From the NCBI GenBank assembly GCA_900766355.1, contig CAAFVD010000032.1, positions 1 through 59,862 of the forward strand: DNA of 59,862 nt. The letters are read 5' to 3'. The notes beneath the pieces are model-generated. The model was not told where the DNA came from and did not search any database. It saw only the letters and a program-made list of their open reading frames with translations. Made by a program: the position numbers and the translations under genes. Below are positions 43,038 through 51,771 of the stretch, one piece after another; within the stretch, counting starts at the first letter, position 1, and each line of letters starts with the position of its first letter. This DNA is from Candidatus Gastranaerophilales bacterium (GTDB taxonomy: Bacteria > Cyanobacteriota > Vampirovibrionia > Gastranaerophilales > Gastranaerophilaceae).

Positions 43038-43955
43038 ATGGGGCTAAATAAAGAGCAAAAACAATACGTAGAGGACTTTTTGACATACTTGTCTTTTGAA
43101 AAAAATTACTCTGAACATACTATAAAAGCCTATAAATCTGACATAATCAGTTTTTTAATTTGGATTGATTCAAATTGCCTAACTACAGATTTGAATAAAC
43201 TACGTGAATATATGCATTTTATCCAACGATTTGAATATAAAAAAACTACTATATTAAGAAAAATAGCCTCACTTAGAGGTTTTTATAAATACCTATATAG
43301 AGAACGTATTATTGATAATAATCCAGCAAATAGTTTAATTGCACCAAAGAAAAACAAATCTTTACCAAAATTTCTAACAGATGATGAAATGGAACGCATT
43401 TTAGATAATGTTCAAATCACGACTCCAGCAGGATTTAGAAACAGAGCAATTTTAGAATTATTATGGGCTACTGGCATGCGAGTTTCTGAACTTAGTGGAC
43501 TTAATTTTGGAGATTTAGAACTCGAAAATGACGAAATTAAAGTTTTTGGTAAAGGTGCAAAAGAACGAATAGTTCTTATTTCAAAACGTGCAAAAAAATT
43601 CTTGCAACAATACATAAATACGGCTAGACCGCTTATCCCTGGTTGTAATGGTATAAAAATTAGCAATGACGAAAGCAGTCCTGTTTTTATTAATAATACA
43701 GGATACAGACTTCAAACTCGCACAATCAGAAACGTAATTAATGAAATCGTTGAACGAATTCAGTTACCAAAACATGTGACACCACACATGTTCAGACATA
43801 GTTTTGCTACAAGATTAATAGAACATGGTGCAGACTTAAGAGTTGTGCAAGAGTTATTAGGACACGCAAGCATATCTAATACTCAAATATATACCCATAT
43901 TTCAACACAACATCTTAAAGAGGTTTACAATACTGCACACCCTCACGCAAAATAA
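43038..43955 (+). CDS. xerC: Tyrosine recombinase XerC/XerD family
   Basis: A 305-aa site-specific recombinase. The N-terminal SAM-like core-binding domain (FLTYLSFEKNYSEHTIKAY) is followed by the catalytic domain with R148, K172, H250-x-x-R253, H276 and the nucleophile Y285. All six residues are intact and the size is that of chromosome-dimer-resolving XerC/D; phage integrases are usually longer with different N-domains. No attachment site is visible near it. It is convergent with accC. Confidence 0.88.
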   Translation: MGLNKEQKQYVEDFLTYLSFEKNYSEHTIKAYKSDIISFLIWIDSNCLTTDLNKLREYMHFIQRFEYKKTTILRKIASLRGFYKYLYRERIIDNNPANSLIAPKKNKSLPKFLTDDEMERILDNVQITTPAGFRNRAILELLWATGMRVSELSGLNFGDLELENDEIKVFGKGAKERIVLISKRAKKFLQQYINTARPLIPGCNGIKISNDESSPVFINNTGYRLQTRTIRNVINEIVERIQLPKHVTPHMFRHSFATRLIEHGADLRVVQELLGHASISNTQIYTHISTQHLKEVYNTAHPHAK

Positions 43956-43984
43956 AATATTTATAATTTATACGTTAATATAAA

Positions 43985-45334
43985 TTATTTACCTTTACGT
44001 TTATAAAAATCTTCTATAAAACCAGTATTAAATTTTCCGCTGATAAACACTTCATCTTCTACAATTTCTTGATGGAATGGAATTGTAGTTTTAATACCAG
44101 TAACAACATATTCTTTTAAGGCTTGATACATTCTACGTCTAGCTGCATTTCTGGTTTCGCCCCAACATATCAATTTACCTATCATTGAATCATAATACGG
44201 TGGTATAGAATATCCTGGGTAGACATGAGAATCAACCCTTATTCCAAAGCCTCCTGGTGCAAAATAACCATCTATTTTTCCAGGACAAGGCATAAAGTCT
44301 TTTTCAGGGTCTTCTGCATTGATACGACATTCAATAGCATGTCCTCTGAGCTTTACTTGGTCTTGAGTATAACCTAGCTTTTCACCTGCAGCAACAAGAA
44401 TTTGTTCTCTTACGATATCTATTTGAGAAATCATTTCTGTTACACAATGTTCAACTTGAACTCTTGTATTCATTTCCATGAAATACCATTTTCCATCATG
44501 GTCAAGCAAGAATTCACATGTTCCAGCACCTTCATAATTAATAGCTTTTGCAGCTCTTACCGCTGCAGCACCCATCTCTTTTCTTGTGTCTTCATCTATT
44601 GCAGGAGAAGGAGCTTCTTCTAATAATTTTTGGTGTCTTCTTTGGATAGAACAATCTCTTTCGCCTAAGTGAATTACATTACCATATTGGTCTGCAAGAA
44701 TTTGAACTTCAATATGTCTAGGATTTTCTAAATATTTTTCTGCATAAACATCAGGATTTCCAAAGAAATTTTGAGCCTCTGACTGACAAAGATTCAAATT
44801 AACTTCTACGTCAGCATCTTCTCTACAAATTCTCATACCTTTACCACCGCCACCAGCAGTTGCTTTTAATATGATAGGATATCCAACTCTATTAGCAAAA
44901 GCCTGTACTTCTTCTACAGTCTTTACAATACCAGTACCTGGAGTTACAGGTACATCATTTTCTATCATTGTTTTTCTTGCAGTAGCTTTATCACCCATTT
45001 TTCTCATAGCAGCTGCAGTTGGTCCAATAAATTTGATACCATGTTGATCACATATATCAACAAAATCAGCTCTTTCGGACATAAAACCATATCCAGGGTG
45101 AATGGCATCTGCACCAGTCATAATTGCAGTAGAGATTATCGCTGGGATACTCAAATAACTTTTGTTACTAGGAGCTGGCCCTATACAATAAGCATCTGTA
45201 GCTAATCTTACATGTAAAGAATCAGCATCTGCTTCTGAATATATAGCAACTGTAGGGATTCCTAATTCTCTACACGCTCTTATTACACGAACAGCTATTT
45301 CACCTCTATTTGCAATTAAAACCTTTTTAAACAT
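43985..45334 (-). CDS. accC: Acetyl-CoA carboxylase, biotin carboxylase subunit
   Basis: A 449-aa ATP-grasp enzyme carboxylating biotin on AccB. Motifs are IANRGEIAVRVIRACRELG, ATAGGGGKGMRIC (ATP loop), ERDCSIQRRHQKLLEEAPS, MNTRVQVEHCVTE, and RINAEDP. It is the same fold and length as the cyanobacterial and E. coli subunits. It follows accB by 70 bases, with a hairpin between them that may lower its expression relative to accB. The usual accA and accD are not in the window. Confidence 0.97.
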   Translation of the reverse strand: MFKKVLIANRGEIAVRVIRACRELGIPTVAIYSEADADSLHVRLATDAYCIGPAPSNKSYLSIPAIISTAIMTGADAIHPGYGFMSERADFVDICDQHGIKFIGPTAAAMRKMGDKATARKTMIENDVPVTPGTGIVKTVEEVQAFANRVGYPIILKATAGGGGKGMRICREDADVEVNLNLCQSEAQNFFGNPDVYAEKYLENPRHIEVQILADQYGNVIHLGERDCSIQRRHQKLLEEAPSPAIDEDTRKEMGAAAVRAAKAINYEGAGTCEFLLDHDGKWYFMEMNTRVQVEHCVTEMISQIDIVREQILVAAGEKLGYTQDQVKLRGHAIECRINAEDPEKDFMPCPGKIDGYFAPGGFGIRVDSHVYPGYSIPPYYDSMIGKLICWGETRNAARRRMYQALKEYVVTGIKTTIPFHQEIVEDEVFISGKFNTGFIEDFYKRKGK

Positions 45335-45367
45335 AACTTATCTTCTTCCCAATCTATCGTCATAAAA

Positions 45368-45388
45368 GAGGCTGATAAAATCAGCCTC
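45368..45388 (-). terminator. Hairpin between accB and accC (terminator or attenuator)
   Basis: An 8-bp perfect stem (GAGGCTGA/TCAGCCTC), loop TAAAA, then TTTTA on the minus strand. Short enough to allow partial read-through to accC. Confidence 0.7.
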
Positions 45389-45404
45389 ATACAAAATTTA
45401 ATTA

Positions 45405-45866
45405 CTATTCTACATACATTAAAACTTGACCGTATTCAACAGGTTGACCGTCTTCTACGCAAATTTCTGCAACTGTACCTGAATATTCAGATTCAATTTC
45501 ATTCATTAATTTCATAGCTTCAACAATACAAACAACATCACCTTGAGAAATTGATTTACCAACTTCAACAAAAGCATCTGCATCTGGAGATGGAGCTGAA
45601 TAGAAAGTACCAACCATTGGAGAAGTTATTGCTTTTCCTTTATGAGCAGCTTCTGTTGATTGAGTAGCTTCCTGTGGTTGTGCAACGGGTTGAGAAACCG
45701 CAGGCACGCTAGGAACGGCTGCAACAGGAGCAGATGCTACTGTAACTTCTGGTAAATCTTTCCTTATAGTAATTGCTTGTTCACCATCTTCTAATGAGAT
45801 TTCTGTTAACTCATTATCTGCAATTATTTTAGCTAATTTTTCTATATAATCTGTTTCAAATTTCAT
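45405..45866 (-). CDS. accB: Acetyl-CoA carboxylase, biotin carboxyl carrier protein
   Basis: A 153-aa carrier protein. The N-terminal segment is helical, the middle is a flexible Ala/Pro/Gln/Val linker (about 40-75), and the last 80 residues are the biotinyl domain with the modified lysine in EAMKLMNEI. The length matches typical BCCP. BirA at 23340 would biotinylate it. The ATG lies 27 bases after the efp stop codon, so it is transcribed with efp. Confidence 0.96.
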   Translation of the reverse strand: MKFETDYIEKLAKIIADNELTEISLEDGEQAITIRKDLPEVTVASAPVAAVPSVPAVSQPVAQPQEATQSTEAAHKGKAITSPMVGTFYSAPSPDADAFVEVGKSISQGDVVCIVEAMKLMNEIESEYSGTVAEICVEDGQPVEYGQVLMYVE

Positions 45867-45892
45867 TTTTTATGTCCTTATAATAAATACTA

Positions 45893-46450
45893 TTAGCAAC
45901 GGTCTAAATATTCGTTAGTTCTTGTATCAACTCTAATAACATCACCGTTTGCAATAAAGAATGGTACGTTTACTACAGCACCAGTTTCTAAAGTTGCAGG
46001 TTTTGTACCACCTTGAGATGTATTACCCTTTTCTGAAGGAGGAGTATCTACAACTTCTAACTCAACGTGAGCCGGAATATCCAAACCAATGATTTTACCA
46101 TCGTGGAACAACACTTGAACATTCATATTTTCTTTCAAGTATTTTACTCCGTCACCGATATGATTTTCAGGAACAGGAATTTGATCATAAGATTCCATGT
46201 CCATCATAACATAATCATTGCCTTCTTTGTATAAATATTGCATTTCACGTCTGTCCAAAGTAGCTTTTGCAACTTTTTCACCAGCTCTAAATGTTTTTTC
46301 AACAACTTGACCTGTTTCTACGTTTTTAAGTTTTGAACGTACAAAAGCTGCACCTTTGCCTGGTTTTACGTGTAAAAACTCAACTACAGACCAAAGTCCG
46401 TTATCTAATTGTAATGTTAAACCTGTTTTAAGATCGTTTACAGAAATCAT
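45893..46450 (-). CDS. efp: Elongation factor P
   Basis: A 185-aa translation factor that rescues ribosomes stalled on polyproline. The frame runs 21 codons further, but AAAGGAG stands 6 bases before the ATG at 46450. Motifs are MISVNDLKTGLTLQLDNGLW, the modifiable lysine loop FLHVKPGKGAAFVR (K33 or so) and ETGAVVNVPFFIANGDVIRV. No modification enzymes (EpmA/B, EarP) are seen here. The efp-accB-accC order is a classic bacterial and cyanobacterial cluster. The Gln/Pro-rich 356-aa protein in this window is the sort of product that would need EF-P. Confidence 0.97.
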   Translation of the reverse strand: MISVNDLKTGLTLQLDNGLWSVVEFLHVKPGKGAAFVRSKLKNVETGQVVEKTFRAGEKVAKATLDRREMQYLYKEGNDYVMMDMESYDQIPVPENHIGDGVKYLKENMNVQVLFHDGKIIGLDIPAHVELEVVDTPPSEKGNTSQGGTKPATLETGAVVNVPFFIANGDVIRVDTRTNEYLDRC

Positions 46451-46601
46451 AAAAACTCCTTTAAATATGTCATACTTTTTTACTGATAATATCATAAACA
46501 ATGTAATTTTCAAACTTTATGTAAATTATTATTTATCAAATAGCAATTTTTTTTATTTTTAAGGTTTTAACACAATAAAAAATACCAAAAAGGGGATTAT
46601 T

Positions 46602-47480
46602 ATGCCTATAACTCTTTCTAATAACAACTTGATAACAAAAGCTACTACAAATTATCAATCAAAACAAGATGAAAAAATCCAACAAAACATACCAAGACCA
46701 GAAGCTACAACTGACAAATTTGTATCAACAAACCCAGCTATAAAACGAACAAAAGCTCAGCTAATAGCAAGTTGTGTTTCTGGTATCGTACTAGTAGGCT
46801 TATTTTTCTTACCTGAAATATTAATGCTTAAAAAAGCAAAAAAAATAAATAATGCTCTTGAACAAGCTGCAAATTTTAAACCTTTAATAGGAGAAATTAA
46901 TCACCAGAGTCAACAATATTTAAATAATGGTAGAATAAAAACTACACTTGAAAGTATAAAAAACGGCTTTAAATATAACGAAATCTTAATAATTAAAAAC
47001 GGAAAACCTAATAAAAGAATTATAATGAAAAAAGAAAAGCTTAATAATGGCAAATATATACTTCGAGAAATGAAGGTTTATGAAGGTGAAGAAATTCTTG
47101 ATAATGCTAAGCTTGAAAAAAATGTAAAAAAATGCCTAAAAAAACATTATAAACGCACACCATTAAATGATGATGAATATATAGTTGCGATAAAAACTCC
47201 AACAAAAGAAACAAAAAGTAAATATTTCTGTACAAGTGAAGGAGAACCTATACTAAAGAGTCAAGAATATAATGACCATAAAGAAAACACATTATACTTA
47301 TATCGTGGAAATACTTGTGTAGGAACAGATACACAAATTGTACCTAAAGATTCTTCTAAAGATAGCTACAATATTGCAACAGTCCCAAAAGATGGCATTT
47401 TTAAATTAAAATACACTCCAAATAGCACAAATACACCATACGATAAAGCGCTAAAAGAAAAATTTATTAGAAACTTTTAA
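46602..47480 (+). CDS. Membrane-anchored protein of unknown function (292 aa)
   Basis: I do not recognise a family. The first 50 residues are polar with TTDKFVSTNPAI, a short basic stretch follows (KRTKAQ), then one membrane span at about 54-74 (LIASCVSGIVLVGLFFLPEI). A large charged domain is rich in beta strands (LIIKNGKPNKRIIMKKEKL and similar paired strands). The polar tail, basic patch and span layout is the same as in the HExxH protein at 2659. SD AAGGGG is seven bases upstream. It converges on the GT39 gene with a 4-base overlap. Confidence 0.6.
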   Translation: MPITLSNNNLITKATTNYQSKQDEKIQQNIPRPEATTDKFVSTNPAIKRTKAQLIASCVSGIVLVGLFFLPEILMLKKAKKINNALEQAANFKPLIGEINHQSQQYLNNGRIKTTLESIKNGFKYNEILIIKNGKPNKRIIMKKEKLNNGKYILREMKVYEGEEILDNAKLEKNVKKCLKKHYKRTPLNDDEYIVAIKTPTKETKSKYFCTSEGEPILKSQEYNDHKENTLYLYRGNTCVGTDTQIVPKDSSKDSYNIATVPKDGIFKLKYTPNSTNTPYDKALKEKFIRNF

Positions 47481-48904
47481 TCTATAGTTTGATATAGTTC
47501 ATATTTTTTGCAAGATTTAACAAGCTTTAAATTCTTAAAAATTTCTAAACTAGAACTTGTTGCCATATTTTTGCGTTTTACAATTATCATTGATTTTTTA
47601 TGATTAAATAACGCTTTCTGTAAATCTTTAGAATTATCATCTAGTATTAAATCAGCATAATCTTTCTTATAATTTAAAAATATAGCAGGTTTGACTTGCA
47701 TATTATATGTTATTAAATGATATTCAGAATTTTGAGCAAATTTAGAAAAATCAACTAATTCATTAGTACCACCAGTATAAACAACCGTTTTTAAAACGAT
47801 TAAAGCCACAAAAGTTGCAAAAATTGCCAAATAAGTAGGATACTTCAACCATTTTGAGTCTTTTTCATATATATAATATGATGTCAAAAACGCTGCAGGT
47901 GGCACTGCTGGTAATACATACGTAGGAAGTTTTCCACTTGCCATACTAAACAAACCAAAAATTACAACAAAATATATTGCAAAAAATAAAATATACTTAT
48001 CCTTAAACAATTTCTTTCTAAAGAAATCAACTATTGCACCTATAAAATGAAAAGACCAAGGTAAAAATCCAACAAAAAACACAGGTACAAAATATAAAAA
48101 TGGCCTTGTTTTACCCAAAGCATCTGCATTAACTAATCTTTCAAAATGATGCAATATAAAATAAACCCAGATAAACTCATATCCATACTGTTTATACATA
48201 GCTAAATGCCAAGGAATATTTATTAATAAAAACAGTACAACCCCTGTTAAAATATATTGCGGTTTAAAGATTTCTTTTACAGATTTATTTATTATCCTAT
48301 GTAGCCCTATTATCGCACATGGAAAAACAATTGCTAAAAGACCTTTTGCTAAAAATCCAAAAGACATACATATATAAAATGCTAACCAACACCATTTTTT
48401 ATTTGAATCTTTAACCCACTCAGTATATAAACCTAAATAAATAGTCCAAGTTAAAAGAGCCGTAAAAACCATATCGATAATGGCTACTCTTGTAAGCATT
48501 ACAAAAAATACATTTGCCATCATTATCAAAGCAGTATAGAAACCAAACTTTGAACTCTTTATTTTTTCACCAACTAAATATGTAAAAAATACAGTAATAG
48601 TTGCCAATATAGACATAGGTAATCTTATCGCATATTCATGGAATCCAAAAAGCTTAATGGAAAGAGCCGTAATCCAAAAGTACAAAGGAGGTTTTTCGAT
48701 AAACGGCACTCCATTAAGCATTAAGAAATTCCAGTTGTGGTGCAGTAAATCCCTTGACATTACTGCATATCTAGTTTCATCTACATCAACTAACGGGTAT
48801 GCACCCATTCCCACAAATAAAAATATAAACGATAGTAAACCTAAAAGAATTAAATAAAATCTTTCAGGTGAATCGCTATAAAACTGTTTTATTTTGTCTA
48901 TCAT
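47477..48904 (-). CDS. Membrane glycosyltransferase of the GT39/ArnT (PMT-2) type
   Basis: A 475-aa polytopic protein with ten or so spans. The first loop has the DE motif of GT-C enzymes in DVDETRYAVMSRDLL, followed by FIEKPPLYFWITALS, typical of undecaprenyl-phosphate-aminoarabinose/mannose transferases. The next loop KTRPFLYFVPVFFVGFLPW and the LPTYVLPAVPP stretch fit the ArnT group. It would move a sugar from a lipid-linked donor (made by the GT2 enzyme just upstream) to an envelope acceptor. Confidence 0.85.
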   Translation of the reverse strand: MIDKIKQFYSDSPERFYLILLGLLSFIFLFVGMGAYPLVDVDETRYAVMSRDLLHHNWNFLMLNGVPFIEKPPLYFWITALSIKLFGFHEYAIRLPMSILATITVFFTYLVGEKIKSSKFGFYTALIMMANVFFVMLTRVAIIDMVFTALLTWTIYLGLYTEWVKDSNKKWCWLAFYICMSFGFLAKGLLAIVFPCAIIGLHRIINKSVKEIFKPQYILTGVVLFLLINIPWHLAMYKQYGYEFIWVYFILHHFERLVNADALGKTRPFLYFVPVFFVGFLPWSFHFIGAIVDFFRKKLFKDKYILFFAIYFVVIFGLFSMASGKLPTYVLPAVPPAAFLTSYYIYEKDSKWLKYPTYLAIFATFVALIVLKTVVYTGGTNELVDFSKFAQNSEYHLITYNMQVKPAIFLNYKKDYADLILDDNSKDLQKALFNHKKSMIIVKRKNMATSSSLEIFKNLKLVKSCKKYELYQTID

Positions 48905-48911
48905 AAATTAC

Positions 48912-49802
48912 CTATAAATTAAATTTATCCTTTATCGTATATAATGGACGAGCCTTTGCTTCTTCATATATTCTTCCAATATATGCACCAACTACACCTA
49001 TTGCGACAAGTTGGATTGAACCTACAAACAAAATTGTTGCAGAAAGCATATTTAATCTCAAAAAAGAATAAATAGCTAACAACATCACGAATAGGGCCAA
49101 ATAATTAATCATAACCAAAGGTTTTGTTGAAAAAGAGAAAATAGCATTTGTTGCTAATTTCAACATAGCTTTCAAAGGATAATGTGTTTCTCCTGCATAT
49201 CTTTCTTCTCTATTAAATTCTACAGGTGCAGATTTAAACCCAACCCAAGGAACCATTCCTCTTATAAAACGATTATGTTCTGGCATGTTTTTTAAGACAT
49301 CGACTACATTTTTGGTTATAAGTCTAAAATCTCCAGTATCTTTTGGAATATCTAAATTACACATATAATTTAAAACACGATAAAATCCAAAAGCCGTCAG
49401 TTTTTTAAACATTGTTTCTTTATCCCGTTTTAAACGCTTTCCATAAACAATATCATAACCTTCCAATGATTTTTTATACATATCAACAATCAATTCTGGA
49501 GGATCTTGTAAATCAGCGTCAATAATCGCAACATAATCAGCATTCGTATTATTAATTCCTGCTGTAACTGCAATTTGATGTCCAAAATTTCTTGCGAAAT
49601 TAATAACTTTTACATAATCATATTTTTCAGCAAAAGCCTTTAAAATATCAGCACTCTTATCTTTAGAACCATCATTTACAAACAAAAAACTAACGTCTAA
49701 AGAAGCCTTTAACGAATCTCTCACGCCTGTTAAACGTCTTAAAATCTCATCTAAACAGTCTTCTTCATTAAAAACTGGAACAATTATATCTAATGTACTC
49801 AT
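48912..49802 (-). CDS. Family 2 glycosyltransferase making a polyprenyl-phosphate sugar (DPM1/ArnC-like)
   Basis: A 296-aa enzyme with an N-terminal GT-A domain: IIVPVFNEEDCL, FVNDGSKDKSADIL, DADLQDPPE (metal-binding DAD) and GDFRLI. Two membrane helices near the C-terminus (about 226-268) anchor it. It makes a polyprenyl-phosphate hexose or related donor. It sits 8 bases before the GT39 gene and forms with it a likely donor-transferase pair for envelope decoration. Confidence 0.87.
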   Translation of the reverse strand: MSTLDIIVPVFNEEDCLDEILRRLTGVRDSLKASLDVSFLFVNDGSKDKSADILKAFAEKYDYVKVINFARNFGHQIAVTAGINNTNADYVAIIDADLQDPPELIVDMYKKSLEGYDIVYGKRLKRDKETMFKKLTAFGFYRVLNYMCNLDIPKDTGDFRLITKNVVDVLKNMPEHNRFIRGMVPWVGFKSAPVEFNREERYAGETHYPLKAMLKLATNAIFSFSTKPLVMINYLALFVMLLAIYSFLRLNMLSATILFVGSIQLVAIGVVGAYIGRIYEEAKARPLYTIKDKFNL

Positions 49803-49838
49803 AGTACTTCATACTCCCTCTTAACGAGAGTAATAATA

Positions 49839-50348
49839 CTATAGATATTTTTTCAATTCAAGAACTTTTATTTTAAAATCTTCATAAGAAGAATTATTTT
49901 CAATAATAAAATCCCAATCCTTTATATTATCAAGACCGACTTCTGTAATATCATCTTCTCCAACTAAAGTACCTCTTTGCATACGAGTCTCTCTAGAGGC
50001 TTCTATTCTAATCGTTAATGCACCTGAAGATTTAAACACATCATATTCATGAGGGACACGAACATCAGTAACCATAATCTTTCCGTCAACTTCAAGTATT
50101 TTATGTAACCAATAATCTGGAGATTGACTTCTACCCCAATTTCCGAGTTCTATTAAACCTGCACGATATTGAGCTTTATTATTTTCAATTTCTTCATAAG
50201 ACAAATCATGTAATCTACCATATTCAAGCTTAATAATATCTCCCATAGCACATCTTTTATAGTCAGGACACTCAGCAAGAAGAATCTTTGCAGCAGTGTC
50301 CTTTCCTGAATATTGTTTGCCTGAAAATATTACAATTTTCTCAGCCAT
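49839..50348 (-). CDS. P-loop kinase resembling animal-type phosphomevalonate kinase
   Basis: A 169-aa P-loop protein with FSGKQYSGKDTAAKIL. The ordered motifs resemble the metazoan phosphomevalonate kinase family (PF04275): the P-loop GKxxSGKD, an ELGNWGRSQSPDYW stretch, TDVRVPHE, ETRMQRG, and GEDDITEVGLDN near the end. A distant relationship to deoxynucleotide monophosphate kinases is the alternative. It overlaps the transporter gene by one base and precedes the glycosyltransferases. The substrate is not known here. Confidence 0.65.
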   Translation of the reverse strand: MAEKIVIFSGKQYSGKDTAAKILLAECPDYKRCAMGDIIKLEYGRLHDLSYEEIENNKAQYRAGLIELGNWGRSQSPDYWLHKILEVDGKIMVTDVRVPHEYDVFKSSGALTIRIEASRETRMQRGTLVGEDDITEVGLDNIKDWDFIIENNSSYEDFKIKVLELKKYL

Positions 50349-51730
50349 TATTTAGATTCCTTGATAGATAATGTTGTAATCGCAGCTAGTAATAAACAAA
50401 CTGCGCCAACAAAGAAAGCATATTCCCAATGATAATTTACGCCATCAGGCATTGTGAATACACATTTTTTTATTAACCAAGAAACTAATGTACAAACTAC
50501 AACTTGTGGCCCTGCAATAAATATGTTAAAAATCCCCATTACAGAACCCTCTGTTCCTGGAATAATAAATTTAGAAAGCATTGCAAAAGGTAATGCACAA
50601 ACACTTGCCCAACCAATACCTGATAAGGCCATAAATGTTGCAACCACGATTGGATTATGATTAAAAATTCCTAAACCCAAATATGCAACAACCATAGATA
50701 ACAATGAAAGAATATGCACTTTTTTGTTTCCGAATTTTTGAGCCAAAACTCCAATTGGAATAGCAATTATAAAACATATTAAGTTAAATATCGCGAAACA
50801 AATTGAAGAATAATTTGTAGCCTTTACTTGTAATTCAGAGAATTTTGCAGATAAAGCTGGAGTTAAATTACTCAAATCTGGGATTTGATAAACTGTATGA
50901 ATTGCATAACTTGTAAAGAATATCATCAAACACATCATACCAATCCAAGTAAAGAATTGCATTAAACAAATTCTGCCAACTTGAGGTGATAATAAGAAAA
51001 ACTCTTTCAAATCTTTGAAGAAATTTGATTTCTCAACAACTTCTGTAGATTCATTATTACCAAAATTTCTTGAATCTTTTTCTTTTATAGTCATACAAGT
51101 CCAAGTCATAGCAAGAAGAAATGCTAAAGCTGCCATAATAAATTGTGCAGGTACAGACATTTGATAATGACAAACATATTGTAAAAATGGAGCAGTTCCA
51201 GCTGCAATTACTGAGCCTAATCCAATAGCTAGACTTATATAAGAATTAGCAACAGCATGTTGTTTTTGAGGAACAACATCTGGAATCAAAGCTCTATATG
51301 GTCCTTGTGCAATATTAATGCAAGCATCAATTATCCAAATCATAATAGCTGCTATAAATAAACCTAACCATACAGGAATAGGAAAACCAAAAGTATGTCC
51401 TAAAAATCCAGCAATATTAGCTGAATTTGGAAACGCACATAATGCAATCGCAGCTATCAAAGCACCCATAAATAAATATGGACGGCGTCTACCAAACTTT
51501 GATTTTGTATTATCACTAATCGCACCAATCAATGGTTGAACAACCATACCTGTAAAAGGACCTGCCAACCAAATTAGCCCATATATAAACGGTGATGCTC
51601 CTAATCCTTCTGTTACAGGAGCAGAAAGTATAATTCTCATCTGCCACGCAAACTGTAGTCCAAGGAAACCTAACGCAAAGTTTAGGAATTTCCCCGTATT
51701 AAAAGGTTTTAATTCTTTGTTTTCTTCCAT
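50348..51730 (-). CDS. MFS sugar transporter (SLC45/GPH-like)
   Basis: The ATG at 51730 (460 aa) has GGAGA six bases upstream; the frame begins two codons earlier. About twelve membrane spans are visible. The loop PLIGAISDNTKSKFGRRRPY is the MFS D-x-R-R-R-P motif typical of the SLC45 (sucrose/maltose:H+) and glycoside-pentoside-hexuronide groups. It follows glgC by about 36 bases. A substrate such as a di- or oligosaccharide is inference from context. Confidence 0.8.
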   Translation of the reverse strand: MEENKELKPFNTGKFLNFALGFLGLQFAWQMRIILSAPVTEGLGASPFIYGLIWLAGPFTGMVVQPLIGAISDNTKSKFGRRRPYLFMGALIAAIALCAFPNSANIAGFLGHTFGFPIPVWLGLFIAAIMIWIIDACINIAQGPYRALIPDVVPQKQHAVANSYISLAIGLGSVIAAGTAPFLQYVCHYQMSVPAQFIMAALAFLLAMTWTCMTIKEKDSRNFGNNESTEVVEKSNFFKDLKEFFLLSPQVGRICLMQFFTWIGMMCLMIFFTSYAIHTVYQIPDLSNLTPALSAKFSELQVKATNYSSICFAIFNLICFIIAIPIGVLAQKFGNKKVHILSLLSMVVAYLGLGIFNHNPIVVATFMALSGIGWASVCALPFAMLSKFIIPGTEGSVMGIFNIFIAGPQVVVCTLVSWLIKKCVFTMPDGVNYHWEYAFFVGAVCLLLAAITTLSIKESK

Positions 51731-51771
51731 CACCATTCTCCACTCTTGATATTTAAACTAAATTTACAATA

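Noticed and set aside
43038..43955. Phage or element integrase
   Set aside because: Size, N-terminal domain and all six catalytic residues fit chromosomal XerC/D, and there are no flanking direct repeats or mobile genes.
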